In this document: positions 1 through 10,701 of the stretch, piece after piece
Position numbering within the stretch: the stretch's first letter is position 1
Layout: every line of letters starts with the position of its first letter
Assembly: GCF_963583255.1 (NCBI RefSeq)
Contig: NC_084803.1
Span: forward strand, 17,991,428-18,055,427
DNA: 64,000 bases
Direction of reading: 5' to 3'
Source of the DNA: Pyrus communis
Taxonomy: Eukaryota > Streptophyta > Magnoliopsida > Rosales > Rosaceae
The notes under the pieces: model-generated
Databases searched by the model: none
The model's input: the letters and a program-made list of their open reading frames with translations, nothing else
Told to the model about the DNA's origin: nothing
Made by a program: the position numbers and the translations under genes

Positions 1-1741
1 GAGCTCATGTGCGATGCATCCGACTATGCATTAGGAGCTGTTCTAGGACAAAGAAGAGACAAGCGGCCGCATGTCATATACTATGCATCTCGGACTCTCA
101 ATGATGCCCAATTGAACTACTCCACGACGGAAAAAGAACTTCTAGCTGTGGTTTTTGCTTTAGATAAATTCCGTTCATATTTAATTGGTACTAAAGTAAT
201 CGTTTATTCTGATCATGCAGCTTTGAGGTACTTGCTCACGAAAAAGGAAGCAAAGCCGAGGCTTATCCGTTGGATTCTTCTTCTTCAAGAATTTGATATT
301 GAAATCCGGGATAAGAAAGGAAGCGAGAATGTAGTGGCTGACCATTTAAGCCGAATGATCCACGAGGAGCATGAACATGCCGTACCTATCCCTGAAACTT
401 TTCCCGATGAGCAGCTGCTTTCCATTGAGGTAAGTGAACCATGGTATGCATATTTAGTGAATTACTTGGTGGCTAAACAAATTCCAAATGAACTAAACAA
501 GCACCAACGTGATAAGCTTAAAAATGATGCACGTTTCTATGTTTGGGATGACCCTTATTTGTGGAAGTATTGCTCAGATCAAATTATACGTAGATGTGTG
601 CATGATTCTGAATTTCACTCAATTCTAAGCTTTTGTCACACATATGCATGTGGTGGTCATTTTGGCACACAACGCACTGCCCTCAAGGTTTTAGAGTGTG
701 GTTTTTATCGGCCGACTATATTTAGGGATGCTAGAACCTTTTGTATGTCTTGTGATCGTTGCCAACGAATGGGTAACATAGGTACCAAGGACCAAATGCC
801 GCAAACCCCTGTCTTTAATGTTGAAATTTTTGATGTTTGGGGCATTGATTTCATGGGCCCTTTCCCTCCATCTTATGGTTTCACTTATATCTTGCTTGCC
901 GTTGATTATGTTTCTAAATGGGTGGAAGCAAAAGCCACCCGTACTAACGATTCTAAGGTGGTTGCAGATTTCGTGAAAACTAACATTTTTGCTAGGTTTG
1001 GAATGCCGAGAGTAATCATAAGTGATGGAGGGTCTCACTTTTGCAATCGGACCATTGAGGCGTTGCTAAGAAAGTACCATGTCAACCATAAGGTCTCCAC
1101 ACCTTACCATCCTCAAACAAATGGCCAAGCCGAGGTGTCTAACCGAGAAATCAAAAAAAATTTTGGAGAAGACCGTTGGACCAACAAGGAGGGATTGGAG
1201 CTTACGTTTAGATGATGCACTGTGGGCATATCGTACGGCATACAAAACACCCATTGGGATGTCACCTTTTCGGCTCGTCTATGGTAAGCCATGTCATTTG
1301 CCCGTAGAGTTAGAGCACAAGGCACATTGGGCCGTGAAGATTTTCAACATGGACATAGATGCAGCGGGAGTTCATAGGAAGCTCCAATTGAATGAACTTG
1401 AGGAGATTCGGAATGAAGCCTATGAGAATGCCCGGATGTACAAAGCCAAGACCAAAGCATTCCATGATAAAATGATTCGAACCAAGACCTTCACAGTTGG
1501 GCAGAAAGTGTTACTTTTTAACTCTCGCCTACGGTTGTTTCCTGGTAAGTTGCGTTCTAAATGGATTGGCCCGTTTGTTGTTACTAATGTTTTCCCTCAT
1601 GGTGCAGTGCAAATCAAAAGTTCAAGGACGCAGCAAGAATTCAAAGTGAATGGGCATCGATTGAAGCCCTATTACGAGATGTTTGAGGAGCATGTCGTGG
1701 AGGAGGTACCCCTCCATGCCGTGGAACCTAGTCAAGCTTAA
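1..1741 (+). pseudogene. Retrotransposon pol: RNase H and integrase, one frameshift
   Basis: Reverse-transcriptase RNase H and integrase of the gypsy element. RNase H residues are visible: CDAS near the start, then TEKE, YSDH and VADHLSR. The integrase zinc finger follows (HTYACGGH, then CMSCDRC), and then the catalytic core with the first Asp in WGIDFMG, the second in ISDGGSHF and the Glu in AEVSNRE. The first reading frame runs from the window start to 1215. The C-terminal integrase part, including an [15 protein letters not shown] motif and a chromodomain-free tail, continues in the next frame to the stop at 1739-1741. The break is at an eight-A run (1153-1160), where seven A would keep the frame. 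The protein is therefore broken in this copy unless the run is a sequencing error. Confidence 0.9.
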
Positions 1742-1931
1742 ACGGAGGTACCGTCCGGCTGCAAGACGTAAAAGAAAGCGCTTCGTGGGAGGCAACCCAT
1801 GCATCCGAATAGAGAAGAACTTGGAAACCCCTTTAAGAGACTTATTTTTATTCCTTTCTTTTTCTTTACTGCCTTTACTTTGCTTTCTTTCTCGTATTTG
1901 TTTATTTGCTTGCTCTGTTGTGACTTTCTGT

Positions 1932-2170
1932 TTAAAACATTGAGGACAAAGTTTGATTTAAGTGTGGGGGGGTAAACAATTTGTATTTGCATGAATTTCG
2001 TGGGATTTATTCACCTTTCACTTAGAATGTTGTTTCTTGCTGTTTTAAGCATTTTTAGAGTGTTTTAGTGTGTTTTATAGTGTCTTGGTATAAAACTCCG
2101 AAAATTTGAAAAAAAAAAAAAAAAAAAAAATTCTTTTGAAAAAACCCAAAAATATGTGTTTTTAGAGTCA
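1932..2170 (+). repeat. Post-pol direct repeat, copy 1 (G-tract motif)
   Basis: This stretch begins TTAAAACATTGAGGACAA, runs into TTTAAGTGTGGGGGGG, and continues with repeated TGTTTTA words and an A-rich run. A diverged second copy lies at 4248-4500 in the same orientation. The two copies bracket the antisense ORF module. The G-tract resembles the polypurine tract at 5969-5982. Between pol and this repeat (1742-1931) I see no gene, only the GGGAGGCAACCCA motif. Confidence 0.75.
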
Positions 2171-2323
2171 TTTGAGTCATTTTGTTGCTATTTCGTTTCT
2201 GCCTTGTTAGGTTGTTTAGTTGTTATTGTTTGTTTGTTTATTAATTGTGTGAGTTTATGATTGTAACATTGAGAAAATGTTTGATTTATTGATAGGCACT
2301 GCTAAACAAAGAAAGATGGTGCT

Positions 2324-3016
2324 TCACAAAGGTTGTTTGCTTGAGGCCCCACTACGTGGCTTTACTCTTGAAGCGGAAGGCGTAGGAACAGAAGGCATCG
2401 GAGCGGAAGGCATCGGAGCGGAAGGCGTAGGAACAGAAGGCATCGGAGCGGGAGGCATCGAAGATAGAGCATTCCAGGCCTCAATACTTGGCCAAGCGCT
2501 GGATGAGCCAGGAAAAAGGTGCCTCTGGAGGAAAGACGAAAACCTTTGACGGTCACTGTGAATCCGACCTTCAGACTCTTGCAGCTCATCAAGCTTCCTC
2601 TTCATGCCCGTCGAATAGTTGTTTGCAAGCACGTGCAAACTTCTATTCTCATACTTCAGCTGCTGGATCTCCTGCTTGAGACTTTCCACCTCTGCCATCA
2701 ATGATTCCACCTGACGGGAGCGGGCAAGCAGGCGTTGGCCCATGTTGGACACAGAACTCGCACACTGAACACTAAGTGCGAGGGACTCTTGAACGGCCAA
2801 CTCATCGGACCGTCCTGACAGCAGCCTACTATCTTTCGGAGTGAGGAGGTTCCTAGCTACTATTGTAGCTGTTGTGGCATCCTGCATCACGGAGTCTTCA
2901 CCTGTGAGAGGACCGTTAGAAGAAAAGAAAGAAGGGCGCCATACGTTACCTTGACGCGGCGCGCCCGCATCACTGCTAAGGCTCAATTCCAAGCTAAGGT
3001 TCGATGAGTTTGCCAT
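2324..3016 (-). CDS. Antisense coiled-coil ORF in gypsy element (230 aa)
   Basis: This ORF is uninterrupted and lies on the strand opposite to pol, between integrase and the 3' LTR. The protein starts MANSSNLSLELSLSS and has a conserved block around NVWRPSFFSSNGPLT, then VARNLLTPKDSRLLS, then a Ser/Ala-rich segment with SVSNMGQRLLARS. A heptad-like stretch follows (VESLMAEVESLKQEIQQLK, roughly residues 103-140) that predicts a coiled coil. The last 45 residues are a Pro/Ser/Met repeat (MPSVPTPSAP units). I see no catalytic motif or signal peptide. A homologous ORF in the same relative orientation lies at 21266-21775 in an unrelated copia-type element, with roughly two thirds of residues identical over the shared part by eye. 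That conservation argues that this is a real coding sequence. Plant gypsy elements are known to carry extra ORFs of unknown function downstream of pol, some in antisense; this probably belongs to that class. Confidence 0.7.
   Translation of the reverse strand: MANSSNLSLELSLSSDAGAPRQGNVWRPSFFSSNGPLTGEDSVMQDATTATIVARNLLTPKDSRLLSGRSDELAVQESLALSVQCASSVSNMGQRLLARSRQVESLMAEVESLKQEIQQLKYENRSLHVLANNYSTGMKRKLDELQESEGRIHSDRQRFSSFLQRHLFPGSSSAWPSIEAWNALSSMPPAPMPSVPTPSAPMPSAPMPSVPTPSASRVKPRSGASSKQPL
2371..2460 (-). repeat. Minisatellite in antisense ORF (Pro/Ser tail)
   Basis: About 90 bp are built from 12-bp units of the type GGAAGGCATCGGAGC and GGAAGGCGTAGGAACA. On the minus strand they encode alternating MPSAP and MPSVPTPSA blocks at the C-terminus of the antisense protein. 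The copy at 21266-21775 lacks this tail, so it is a lineage-specific expansion or has been lost there. Confidence 0.75.
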
Positions 3017-4140
3017 TTTTCAAAAGTGTTCAAGGGGTGGATGTAATTAATTCTCAAAGGGCCGGAGTCGATTTTTCAAGAATGGGATTTCTTCAGAGTG
3101 TATTTGTTGGGGTGATCGATAGCTCCATAAAAAGCCATGGCGACGCGTCCACCGATTCAGAGATCCGGATTTTCCTCCGCAAATTTCGACGACGCATTCG
3201 CGGCTTTTCAGAAAACGCGCTCAGCTTTGTCAAAAGATATCTGACAAAGCTGATAACACGTGGAGGCCATCATCTCAATTACACGTCTTTAGCCGACAAG
3301 CGCAAAGTTCGGCGACGCTTTCTCTGCTTTTCAGAAAACGCGTGCAGCTTTGTCAAAAGAGCCGCACCCGTGACTACTTTTGTCATGCAGAAATCGAAGA
3401 GCCGTTCGTTCAGAAATCGAAGAGACGTCTGTCGACAAAGGGTAAAAGAGCAGTACCACCACTTTCTATTCAGAAAATCCCTATATTTGTCGACCTTCAT
3501 CTCTTATGGCAAGGCAGACTTGAAGAAAATGCCCACCAACTCTCTCTCACCTCTGAGGGCGCACTCCCAGCAAAGCCTTTTGAATTACTCAAAATTTTCT
3601 TCTTCCCCAAAGATGATACCAGACGCCTGGAGTAAAGATGACCCAGGAGGAAATGCATGTGCTGATTCATGCACCGCTTCTTCAAAAGCAAAGGTATCTC
3701 ATATCATAAAGGTCAAAAGCAAAAGTATCTCATATCATGCTCTTTCCCTGTCTTTTTCTTTGTCCTTGTTCTTACTCGCATGGCAAAGTGAAAGAAGCAA
3801 TCAGCCGGCACTTGGAGTCAGTCTTCCGATCTGGAGCCAACTGCCTGGAACCTATTCCTGATTGCTTACCTAGCGTTGCTCTCGAGTAGTCATCTTCAAC
3901 GGTTGATACACTTCCAGAGAAGGGACCACTCCTGCAAAGATTGAACAAAGAAACAGATAAAGGGGGAAAGCTCAGACCTTCGGGGAAGACCAAAAGAACC
4001 ATCATGCTGCCCAGTTCAAGAAGTAGCACAAAGGAAAATCAGCGATGGGCAGAAACCAGTTCAAGAGTAAGCATGTGGAATCACAAAGATCAAAAGCCTC
4101 AATGCAATTACCAAGGAGAAGATGGAATTTACACTCTATA
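3017..4140. other. Flank of antisense ORF: shared module sequence
   Basis: This region has no convincing ORF but is collinear with 21776-22900 in the copia-derived element. Shared landmarks, in order, are CATAAAAAGCC against TATAAAAGG near GATAGCTC/GATATCTC, TTTGTCAAA words, GGCAAGGCAGA, two copies of GTATCTCATATCAT (3694 and 3725), and a TCCTTGTTCTTAC run. For the antisense ORF this is the upstream side, so it could hold its promoter and 5' leader. I see no strong minus-strand TATA box. Confidence 0.6.
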
Positions 4141-4247
4141 ACCAGATTTGCGTCTCTAAACTCTTCTCTTTGTTAATTACATTCTGCCATGTTTAGTATG
4201 TTTAAGTGTTTTTTGTGTATTTACTTATGTTTTGTGTGAATCTATGC

Positions 4248-4500
4248 TTAAAACATTGAGGACAATGTTTGATTTAAGTGTGGGGGGGGGGTAACTAATG
4301 TTGTTAATGCAAATTCGTGGGATTTTATCACCCATAACTTCAAATATTGTTCCTTGCTGTTTTAAGGTGTTTTTAAGTTGTTTTAGAGTGTTTTAGTATG
4401 TTTTGTTTTTATAACGCCGAAAAGCACATAAAAATTTGAAAAATTGTTTTGAAAAGCCTAAAAAGAGTGTTTTGAGTCGTTTTTGTGAGTTTGTGTCTTA
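4248..4500 (+). repeat. Post-pol direct repeat, copy 2 (G-tract motif)
   Basis: Second copy of the segment at 1932-2170, with the same TTAAAACATTGAGGACAA start, a nine-G tract, CGTGGGATTT, TTCCTTGCTGTTTTAAG and TTTTAGAGTGTTTTAGT. The pair is clearly related but diverged, so the duplication is older than this insertion, or the copies came from different elements. Confidence 0.75.
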
Positions 4501-5983
4501 GGGTACCTTCCAACACAATGATAAGGATTTGGTTTGTAATTGCATGACGGTTAAAAAGAGTTATTAACATAGAGAAAAGTTTGATTTACTCTTGGTATAT
4601 GCTTGGTTATGGTTATAATGTATGACTTCACATGCAATCATAAAAGAAAAATTCGTTTTTGTAACATGCTTGAAGGAAGGAATTCAAACAAACGCTACAA
4701 TCCTGTGAGACTCGAGCCATTACCTTCTTTGGAGAGTTATTTTCTGTGATTCTGTGTTTTCTAAAGTTGTTGCATGATCTCATTATTCCTTGCTTGGTTG
4801 CTACTTAGGATGCAATTGTATCATGATAGAACTAAATGCCAGAACTTATATCCGTTTCATTCAAAGCATGACATTGAATTGCATAACATATATCAAGATG
4901 AAGTTGTGTAGTTGCCACCATAACCAAATAGCCTTACTTCCCATATTTCGTATTTGTTGTAAGTTTTAACCCCGTTGAGCCTCGTTTAGCCTATTTTCTT
5001 TGCTAACCACATCACCCCTTACCTAGCCTAGAGTAGGACCATCCGTACCCTTTGTTCTTGAAAGATAGTGAGCATGACTTAATTGAATTCCTTTTTATTA
5101 ATATGTTGCAGAAAATAAGTGTGGGGGAAGGGATTTTTGTGTGTATGTATGTGCCTAAGTCTTAAAGGAGGCACGAAGAAAAAAAAAAAAAAAAAAAAAA
5201 AAAATGAAAATAAGTGAGAATGGACTCACAAGTGTGATTGTTGATGAAAGGGCCCAAAAAGTTTGAATATGGCCCTAAGTTTTGTGACTTCCCCTTGGGT
5301 GTTCAAAGTTAACTTCTGCGTTCTAAAGGGAATTCTAAGTGCCTAATTCAATACTTTGCTCACTATTGCTTTAAGAACGTTTGTGTACTCTACCTTTCTT
5401 TGTTAAACCATTACCCTTAGCCCCGTTACATCCCTCAACTTCTATCTTGAGTGTTATGTGTTTCAATTTGCGGAGTTTGAAATTGATATGAGCTTATGGA
5501 ATCACTGGTTCTCATTCTAAGTAGTAGCATTCCATTCATGAGATCATATTCATGTCATTATCGTAAATCCAGAAAATGCTTTCTTTGTTATAACATATGT
5601 GAGATACTAGTCTTTCATGTTTACATCAATCTTCTCACATATACCTAGTGTAGGGAGTGTAGTCAGAAAATCTGTGTGAAAATTGAGTGCATATCTTGAA
5701 AGGAATTGAGCAAATTCTCTAAGGCATGTTACTACATTCAAAACATGGTTTTAAATGCTTAATTGTGAACTAGTATATGGTGACTATGATTAAGAATGTA
5801 CTTAAATGTGAAGATGACTAAAATCTGTGAGAATGATGATTTTTAACTTGTCATGTGCATTGGAAATCCCTAAGACGGTTGTTGGAAGGTTTAGGTTGTG
5901 TTTTACGTGTTTAGTGTCGTTTTGTTTATTTGTTTTTATTCTGTTTTGCTCGAGGACTAGCAAAAGCTAAGTGTGGGGGTATT
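4501..5983 (+). other. Non-coding spacer before 3' LTR, with polypurine tract
   Basis: In some Athila elements this position carries an env-like ORF. I find no ORF of meaningful length here. The stretch contains another G-rich motif (AAGTGTGGGGGAAGG at about 5119-5133), an A-run near 5180-5203, and the polypurine tract AAGTGTGGGGG (5969-5979) immediately upstream of the LTR. Confidence 0.65.
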
Positions 5984-6906
5984 TGATAGGAACATATTCA
6001 TGCGACTTAAATGGCTTGTTCTCGTGCATTTACGTTATGTTTCTCTCGTTATTTTAGTCCTTTATGCTTCTTTTGTGTGTTTTCAGGTTCTAAGGGCCTA
6101 GGGAGCAAGAAAGTGCATTTTGAGGCCATTTGGAGCATTTTTGAGCATGGATTGGATAGCTTATCCATGGAGCCAAGAGGATGGACGAATTTGAAGGCCT
6201 TGTATGCACTTGAAGACACAAAACAATGGCTCTAGCCCAATCAAACACATTATGCCATACAAACCAACCTATTTTAGGCCCATTCTATGTACTTAAACCC
6301 TAGCCCTTTAAACTAATTCATTTATCACTTATCAAACCATTCACTTATCACTCACCACATATCATTCACTTATCACTTAACATATCATTCATTTATTTCA
6401 CTTCCATACTCCTCTTAATTCCACATGCATTCTCACACATGCACATCATTCACTCACATTTCCACCATTCATTCTTTATTCCTTTCCAAACATCTCACAT
6501 GCATTTCCACTTTCCTACTTCATCATTTCACCACATTCTCCCTCTTTAACTCACATGCATTCATCATAATTCACAACACAAAACAACTTCATTGCCATGG
6601 GTTCCCATTTCCTTTCCAAACATCTCACATGCATTTCTTCATTATTTCCTAACCCTACATGCATTATTTATTGCATCTTCACATGCATTCACACACACTT
6701 TACACATTCAAACCGTGAGCTCCCATTCCTATATGCCATTTTCAGATTTCCACCCACTAACCTAGTCATCAACACATGCACTTCCACCTTTCATCCACAA
6801 TGATTCATGATTCATTCACTTTGCATCCTTTAAATCACATACTTTTCCATCATTAATTAGCCACTTGCATCTTAAACAAAAAACCATATGTTCCCTCCAC
6901 TACTCC

Positions 6907-6914
6907 TATAAATA
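6907..6914 (+). promoter_or_regulatory. LTR TATA box
   Basis: TATAAATA in a CTCC-TATAAATA-CCC context, about 920 bp into the LTR and followed by a C/A-rich leader. This is the likely core promoter of the retrotransposon; transcription would start about 30 bp downstream. Confidence 0.6.
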
Positions 6915-7120
6915 CCCTTGCATTCATTCATTCAATTCATATCTCATATTTCCATTCACAACACTTCACACAACACAAATACACATCCATTGCCGCAATT
7001 CCCCTTCCATTTTCTGTGCAGTTTTTCTCCTTCATTGCAGCCACTATCCAACCACTTCCCATCCCTCCAAAACACTTCACATAATCCCCAAAGCTCACCT
7101 TAGACCTTGTGCTACAACAA

Positions 7121-7323
7121 CGAGGAAGAAAAGAGTGCTTAAACGTTCATACAATTCAAGTTTGAGTTGTTGGAATGTTTAGGTGTTTCTTTGATTTCAA
7201 AGTTTAAATTTAATTCTCTTTGTTTTGTACGTATGAGAAGGGAAGAGAAGAGTGCCTAAACGTTCATACAATTCACGTTTGAGTTGTTGGAATGTTTAGG
7301 TGTTTCTTTAATTTCAAAGTTAT
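7121..7323 (+). repeat. Tandem duplication inside the LTR
   Basis: An 80-odd-bp unit containing AACGTTCATACAATTCA, GTTTGAGTTGTTGGAATG and TTTAGGTGTTTCTTT occurs at about 7121-7205 and again at about 7240-7323, with a period of about 119 bp and only a few differences. Confidence 0.85.
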
Positions 7324-8338
7324 GAGGAACTAAACCCCCTTTAGCTAGGGGGTGATTCGAAACTATGTTTATATTTGCAATTTGAATTGATTACGTTTGG
7401 TTGGAATTTCATAAGTTGTGGATTCAATTCGTTTAACTGTTTGATTGATAACTTATTTATGTATGTTCATTGAGATTGCAAGCTTAATTTTCATGCATAA
7501 ATATGACGCTAGAATATAAGTGAATTTCACCTAATCGCTATGAACTTATATTCACAAGTAGTGGAGGTTGCTTATAAACAATCGCGTTAAATGAATTCTT
7601 GGCATAAGTTTCATGCGTATTCCATAGTAACGAATGCCTCGTCGATGTTTATGATTTCCGTTGAACTTAATGATCTTTGTTGAATGTCTCTATCATGCGT
7701 ATTCCATAGTTAGGGACTTTGATTAAGAATAATTTGGTTGTAATGCGTATTCCATTCAATCCAACGAATTTAGGGAAATCTGAAAGTTAATCTAAGTGGA
7801 TCTAATTAACTTGGAGCATTGAGTTTCACAACTTATCGAAAGACCAACTGAGAATCAATTTTGTTTTGCAAGTGTAACATGTGTGGAGAAGAACCCCTTG
7901 GCTATTCCATCATCCATATTTTTATCACATTCATATTTACATTTTGCCTTTAATTATATTCTGTCCATTTAATTTAATATCGTCCAACCACAATTCCCCC
8001 CCTATTTTGTTAAGTCTTAATCATTCGTATTTGTTTTATTTTTGTATCTTTAAGCTTTTGGAGTCATAAACACTTGCAAATTCGTCTAAATCAAGTTCTA
8101 GCTTCTATTTGAGTCAATTTGATTGTTTTAGACAATTTGAGTTTTTCAAAGCCATTCTGAGTCCTAGTAGTCTTGTTAAGAGTATTTTAATTTAGTTTTT
8201 ATGTTTTTAAGTCAATTTAGAAGGTTTTAGCAGCCCTCCTAATCCCCGGTCTAGAACGATCTCTCACTTATCCATTCTACTACAATTGTCAAACGAGGGT
8301 TTAATTTGAGTGTCAAGTAAATCTCGCACCACTTATCA

Positions 8339-9790
8339 TGATAATTGTGATACACAATTTCAAGGACACATAAAAAGGTAGTTAACACGTGACCTAAAAT
8401 CCCTATTTTGTTGAGTTTGGTGGCAGATCTACGTCCAGCTCAATACACAGTCAACCTCTTGTATCTCCCTTTGTCCACATATCAGGCATTCAATGCGTGC
8501 TCATATTTATACAGTAGAGCGCGCCACACTTTATTATTTGTTTTTTCCTACAAATAGGCACACACACTGGATAATCTATGGAAGGAGCTCTTCCTTTATT
8601 ATTTGTTCTTTTCCTCTTCCTCTTCCTCTTCCGCTTCCTTCCATTTTGCGTAAGTCTCTTTGTTTCACTGGCTTTGCTCTTTTTTGTTTTATTCAAGTAA
8701 TTAATTCAGTTTAGTTGTTTTGTAAGATCGTACATATCAAAAGAGTAGGATCCATGATTTTTCACTTTTCACTTTTTACGCTAATTATCAAGTTGGATAT
8801 CATGTTTCTTTTGTCAAACAAGTTTTTTTTTTTTTTTTTTTTTTTCTATCCGCCTATGTATATGTGTTTAAGAATGGGGTAGGTTGTGTGGTTTTCATGT
8901 TCTTTCATAAGGTGCATTTGTGTAGGAATGAGATAGGTTTAGTAATTTTTCATTATTTATCGAAATTTAAATATTTTTAGGATAAAAAGTTACCCAAAAA
9001 AAAAATAATACAAGAAAAACGGCTTCTAGGTTAGAACCTAAATTTTGTGAGCCAAAAACTAAAAATTAAAGTTCTAACCCCAACCATTGGAGTTGGCCTT
9101 AGGGTCAGCAATTTGCTACCTCTTCTGTTAAAAAAAAAAAACTTTATTTTTTTTTGTCTCAGACTTCTTACTTATAAGTGAAAATGAATATCTCTAGACC
9201 TTAATAAGAGTTTAAATTTTTTTGTTAAAATGTTCACAAAATAAATCAAAGTCTTGATTATTAAAACAATTAATTTTCTTAAATTGATATTTTTTTTGAC
9301 AAACGAAAGTGTTAGTAGATTAAATTGTTAGTTGTTAGAAGGGAAGGGAATCGGTGGCGATCGAACCCACCCATAATACATTACCATAATTACTTTCTGC
9401 CACTGCAATAAAACACCACTTCCTCAATTTTAGTTGTATTAGTTTTTTATGGTGTTGGAATATAAATATTTCTTTACTAAAATGTTAACAAACACAATTT
9501 ACAATAAGGTAAAGTTAGATTAATTAAAACGAGCAAAAAATTTAGCATCTAATCAAATTATTACATAAAACTATATAAGCCGCAAATTTAAGTTTTTACG
9601 ATGACTCTCTCATTTGAGACAATATTTCTATAAAGACTCAAATATTTCATTGAATTCTATAAAGACCCAAATATTTCATGTATCCCCCCTACGAGTCCTT
9701 GAAGATAATGGTCGAGAACTAAAATAATCTCCTCTTATAGATATGCTCTTCGAAGTCAATATTTTCATAAGGAAATTGTTGTAAACCAAA

Positions 9791-9825
<35 letters not shown>

Positions 9826-10701
9826 ACGATAGAGATAGGGAGAGAAAGGTTCAGATGTATAAGAATTGTATGTTCATCTTCTAGTCTTATGTTCATCTAG
9901 TGGATGACGAATTCAACACCAAATTACGCTACACATTGTGTGGCTTTGACGAACTCCGCCTCTCCTGTTGTAAAAATATCGATGTACCAAAAAAAAAAGC
10001 CTTTGATAATTTGATCTCCAAATTCTCTTAAGATCTTGCTTTAAGTTACAAAATTACATTCTTAATTAATTAAGAAGGATATGGACGTTAGATGGCCTTT
10101 GTTTATAATAGATTTATGCTTTTTTCATGATATTAGTTTTCCTTTATTTTAACTTAATTTTGATCTTATAAGTTTCCAACCGAAAAAAAAAGGAAATACT
10201 TGGGTCCAATTAAATTTATTTTATTTATTTCATTTTTTTTTATTTTAAATTTCATTGCACGCTATTGGAGTCTATAAAGATATATACCCTTGCTCTCCTC
10301 ACACGTTGACTAATATGCACCGACGACAAAAGGTGATCCTATATTTCCGGTCAGACTTGTAAAACTATAAAATAACAAAACAAACGCTTTAATTTTTTAA
10401 TTTTCTGTGTATTTTATTGCAAGATGGGAATTATACTGGAAAACAAGAAAGAGACTGCGTTGATTAATGTTAAGTATTAATTAGTTAATTAAATTATTAG
10501 TTGTTAAGGAAAATAGATCGAAAAAAATTGAACTGGTACTAGAATGCATATGCATTAAGCTTTCTTTATTGACTTGTTTTTGAACCTTATACAAAAAAAT
10601 ACACATGGTATAAAATTGAAATGATTCATCGCTAACTAGTTTTATTTTATTTTCTATTTTTGTCAAAAAGCGGTAACCAGGTGAGGCCTACGAATTGAAA
10701 G
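8339..10701. other. Intergenic, no gene recognised
   Basis: AT-rich sequence between the gypsy LTR and the methylesterase gene. It holds a poly(T) run near 8822-8845, a degenerate minus-strand SINE-like piece near 9155-9215, and a stretch with a tRNA B-box-like word (GGTTCGATCG on the minus strand, near 9350-9366). There is a near-repeat of ATAAAGACTCAAATATTTCAT at about 9632-9679. The first 30 bp (8340 onward) match intron 2 of the downstream esterase at about 12040. Confidence 0.6.
9795..9820 (+). repeat. (AG)n microsatellite
   Basis: Thirteen uninterrupted AG units, followed by imperfect GA-rich sequence to about 9847. Confidence 0.95.

Larger units (their letters stand above)
1..8338 (+). 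mobile_element. Ty3/gypsy LTR retrotransposon, Athila/Tat-like, 3' part
   Basis: The window opens inside the RNase H domain of a Ty3/gypsy polyprotein. The order is RNase H, integrase, a long spacer with an antisense ORF, a G-rich polypurine tract (AAGTGTGGGGGTAT, 5969-5982) and one 3' LTR starting TGATAGG at 5984. The order RNase H then integrase, the integrase wording ([10 protein letters not shown]) and the GGGAGGCAACCCA motif just after pol are typical of the non-chromovirus Athila/Tat group. The 5' half (5' LTR, gag, protease, most of RT) lies before the window, so the target-site duplication cannot be checked. The superfamily is certain; the lineage is inferred. Confidence 0.88.
5984..8338 (+). 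repeat. 3' LTR of the gypsy element
   Basis: Begins TGATAGGAACATATT directly after the polypurine tract and ends ...GCACCACTTATCA, giving the short inverted ends TGATA/TATCA. The length is about 2.36 kb. The U3 part is rich in CATTCACTTATCAC-type words (6330-6860). A TATA box lies at 6907-6914. The downstream part has a tandem duplication (7121-7323) and three GCGTATTCCATAG words (about 7616-7757). The right boundary is inferred from the inverted ends only, because the partner LTR is outside the window. Confidence 0.75.

Noticed and set aside
3004..3861. 285-codon plus-strand frame overlapping the antisense module flank
   Set aside because: No domain is recognisable, and the matching frame is not preserved in the second module copy, which is broken there; the minus-strand ORF is the conserved one.
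4501..5983. env-like ORF expected for some Athila elements
   Set aside because: No open frame of suitable length on the plus strand between the antisense module and the polypurine tract.
5984..7200. Several open frames of 60-105 codons in the gypsy LTR
   Set aside because: The CATTCACTTATCAC-rich sequence lacks stops by composition (Thr/His/Phe/Ser-rich translations); these lie in U3 and leader.
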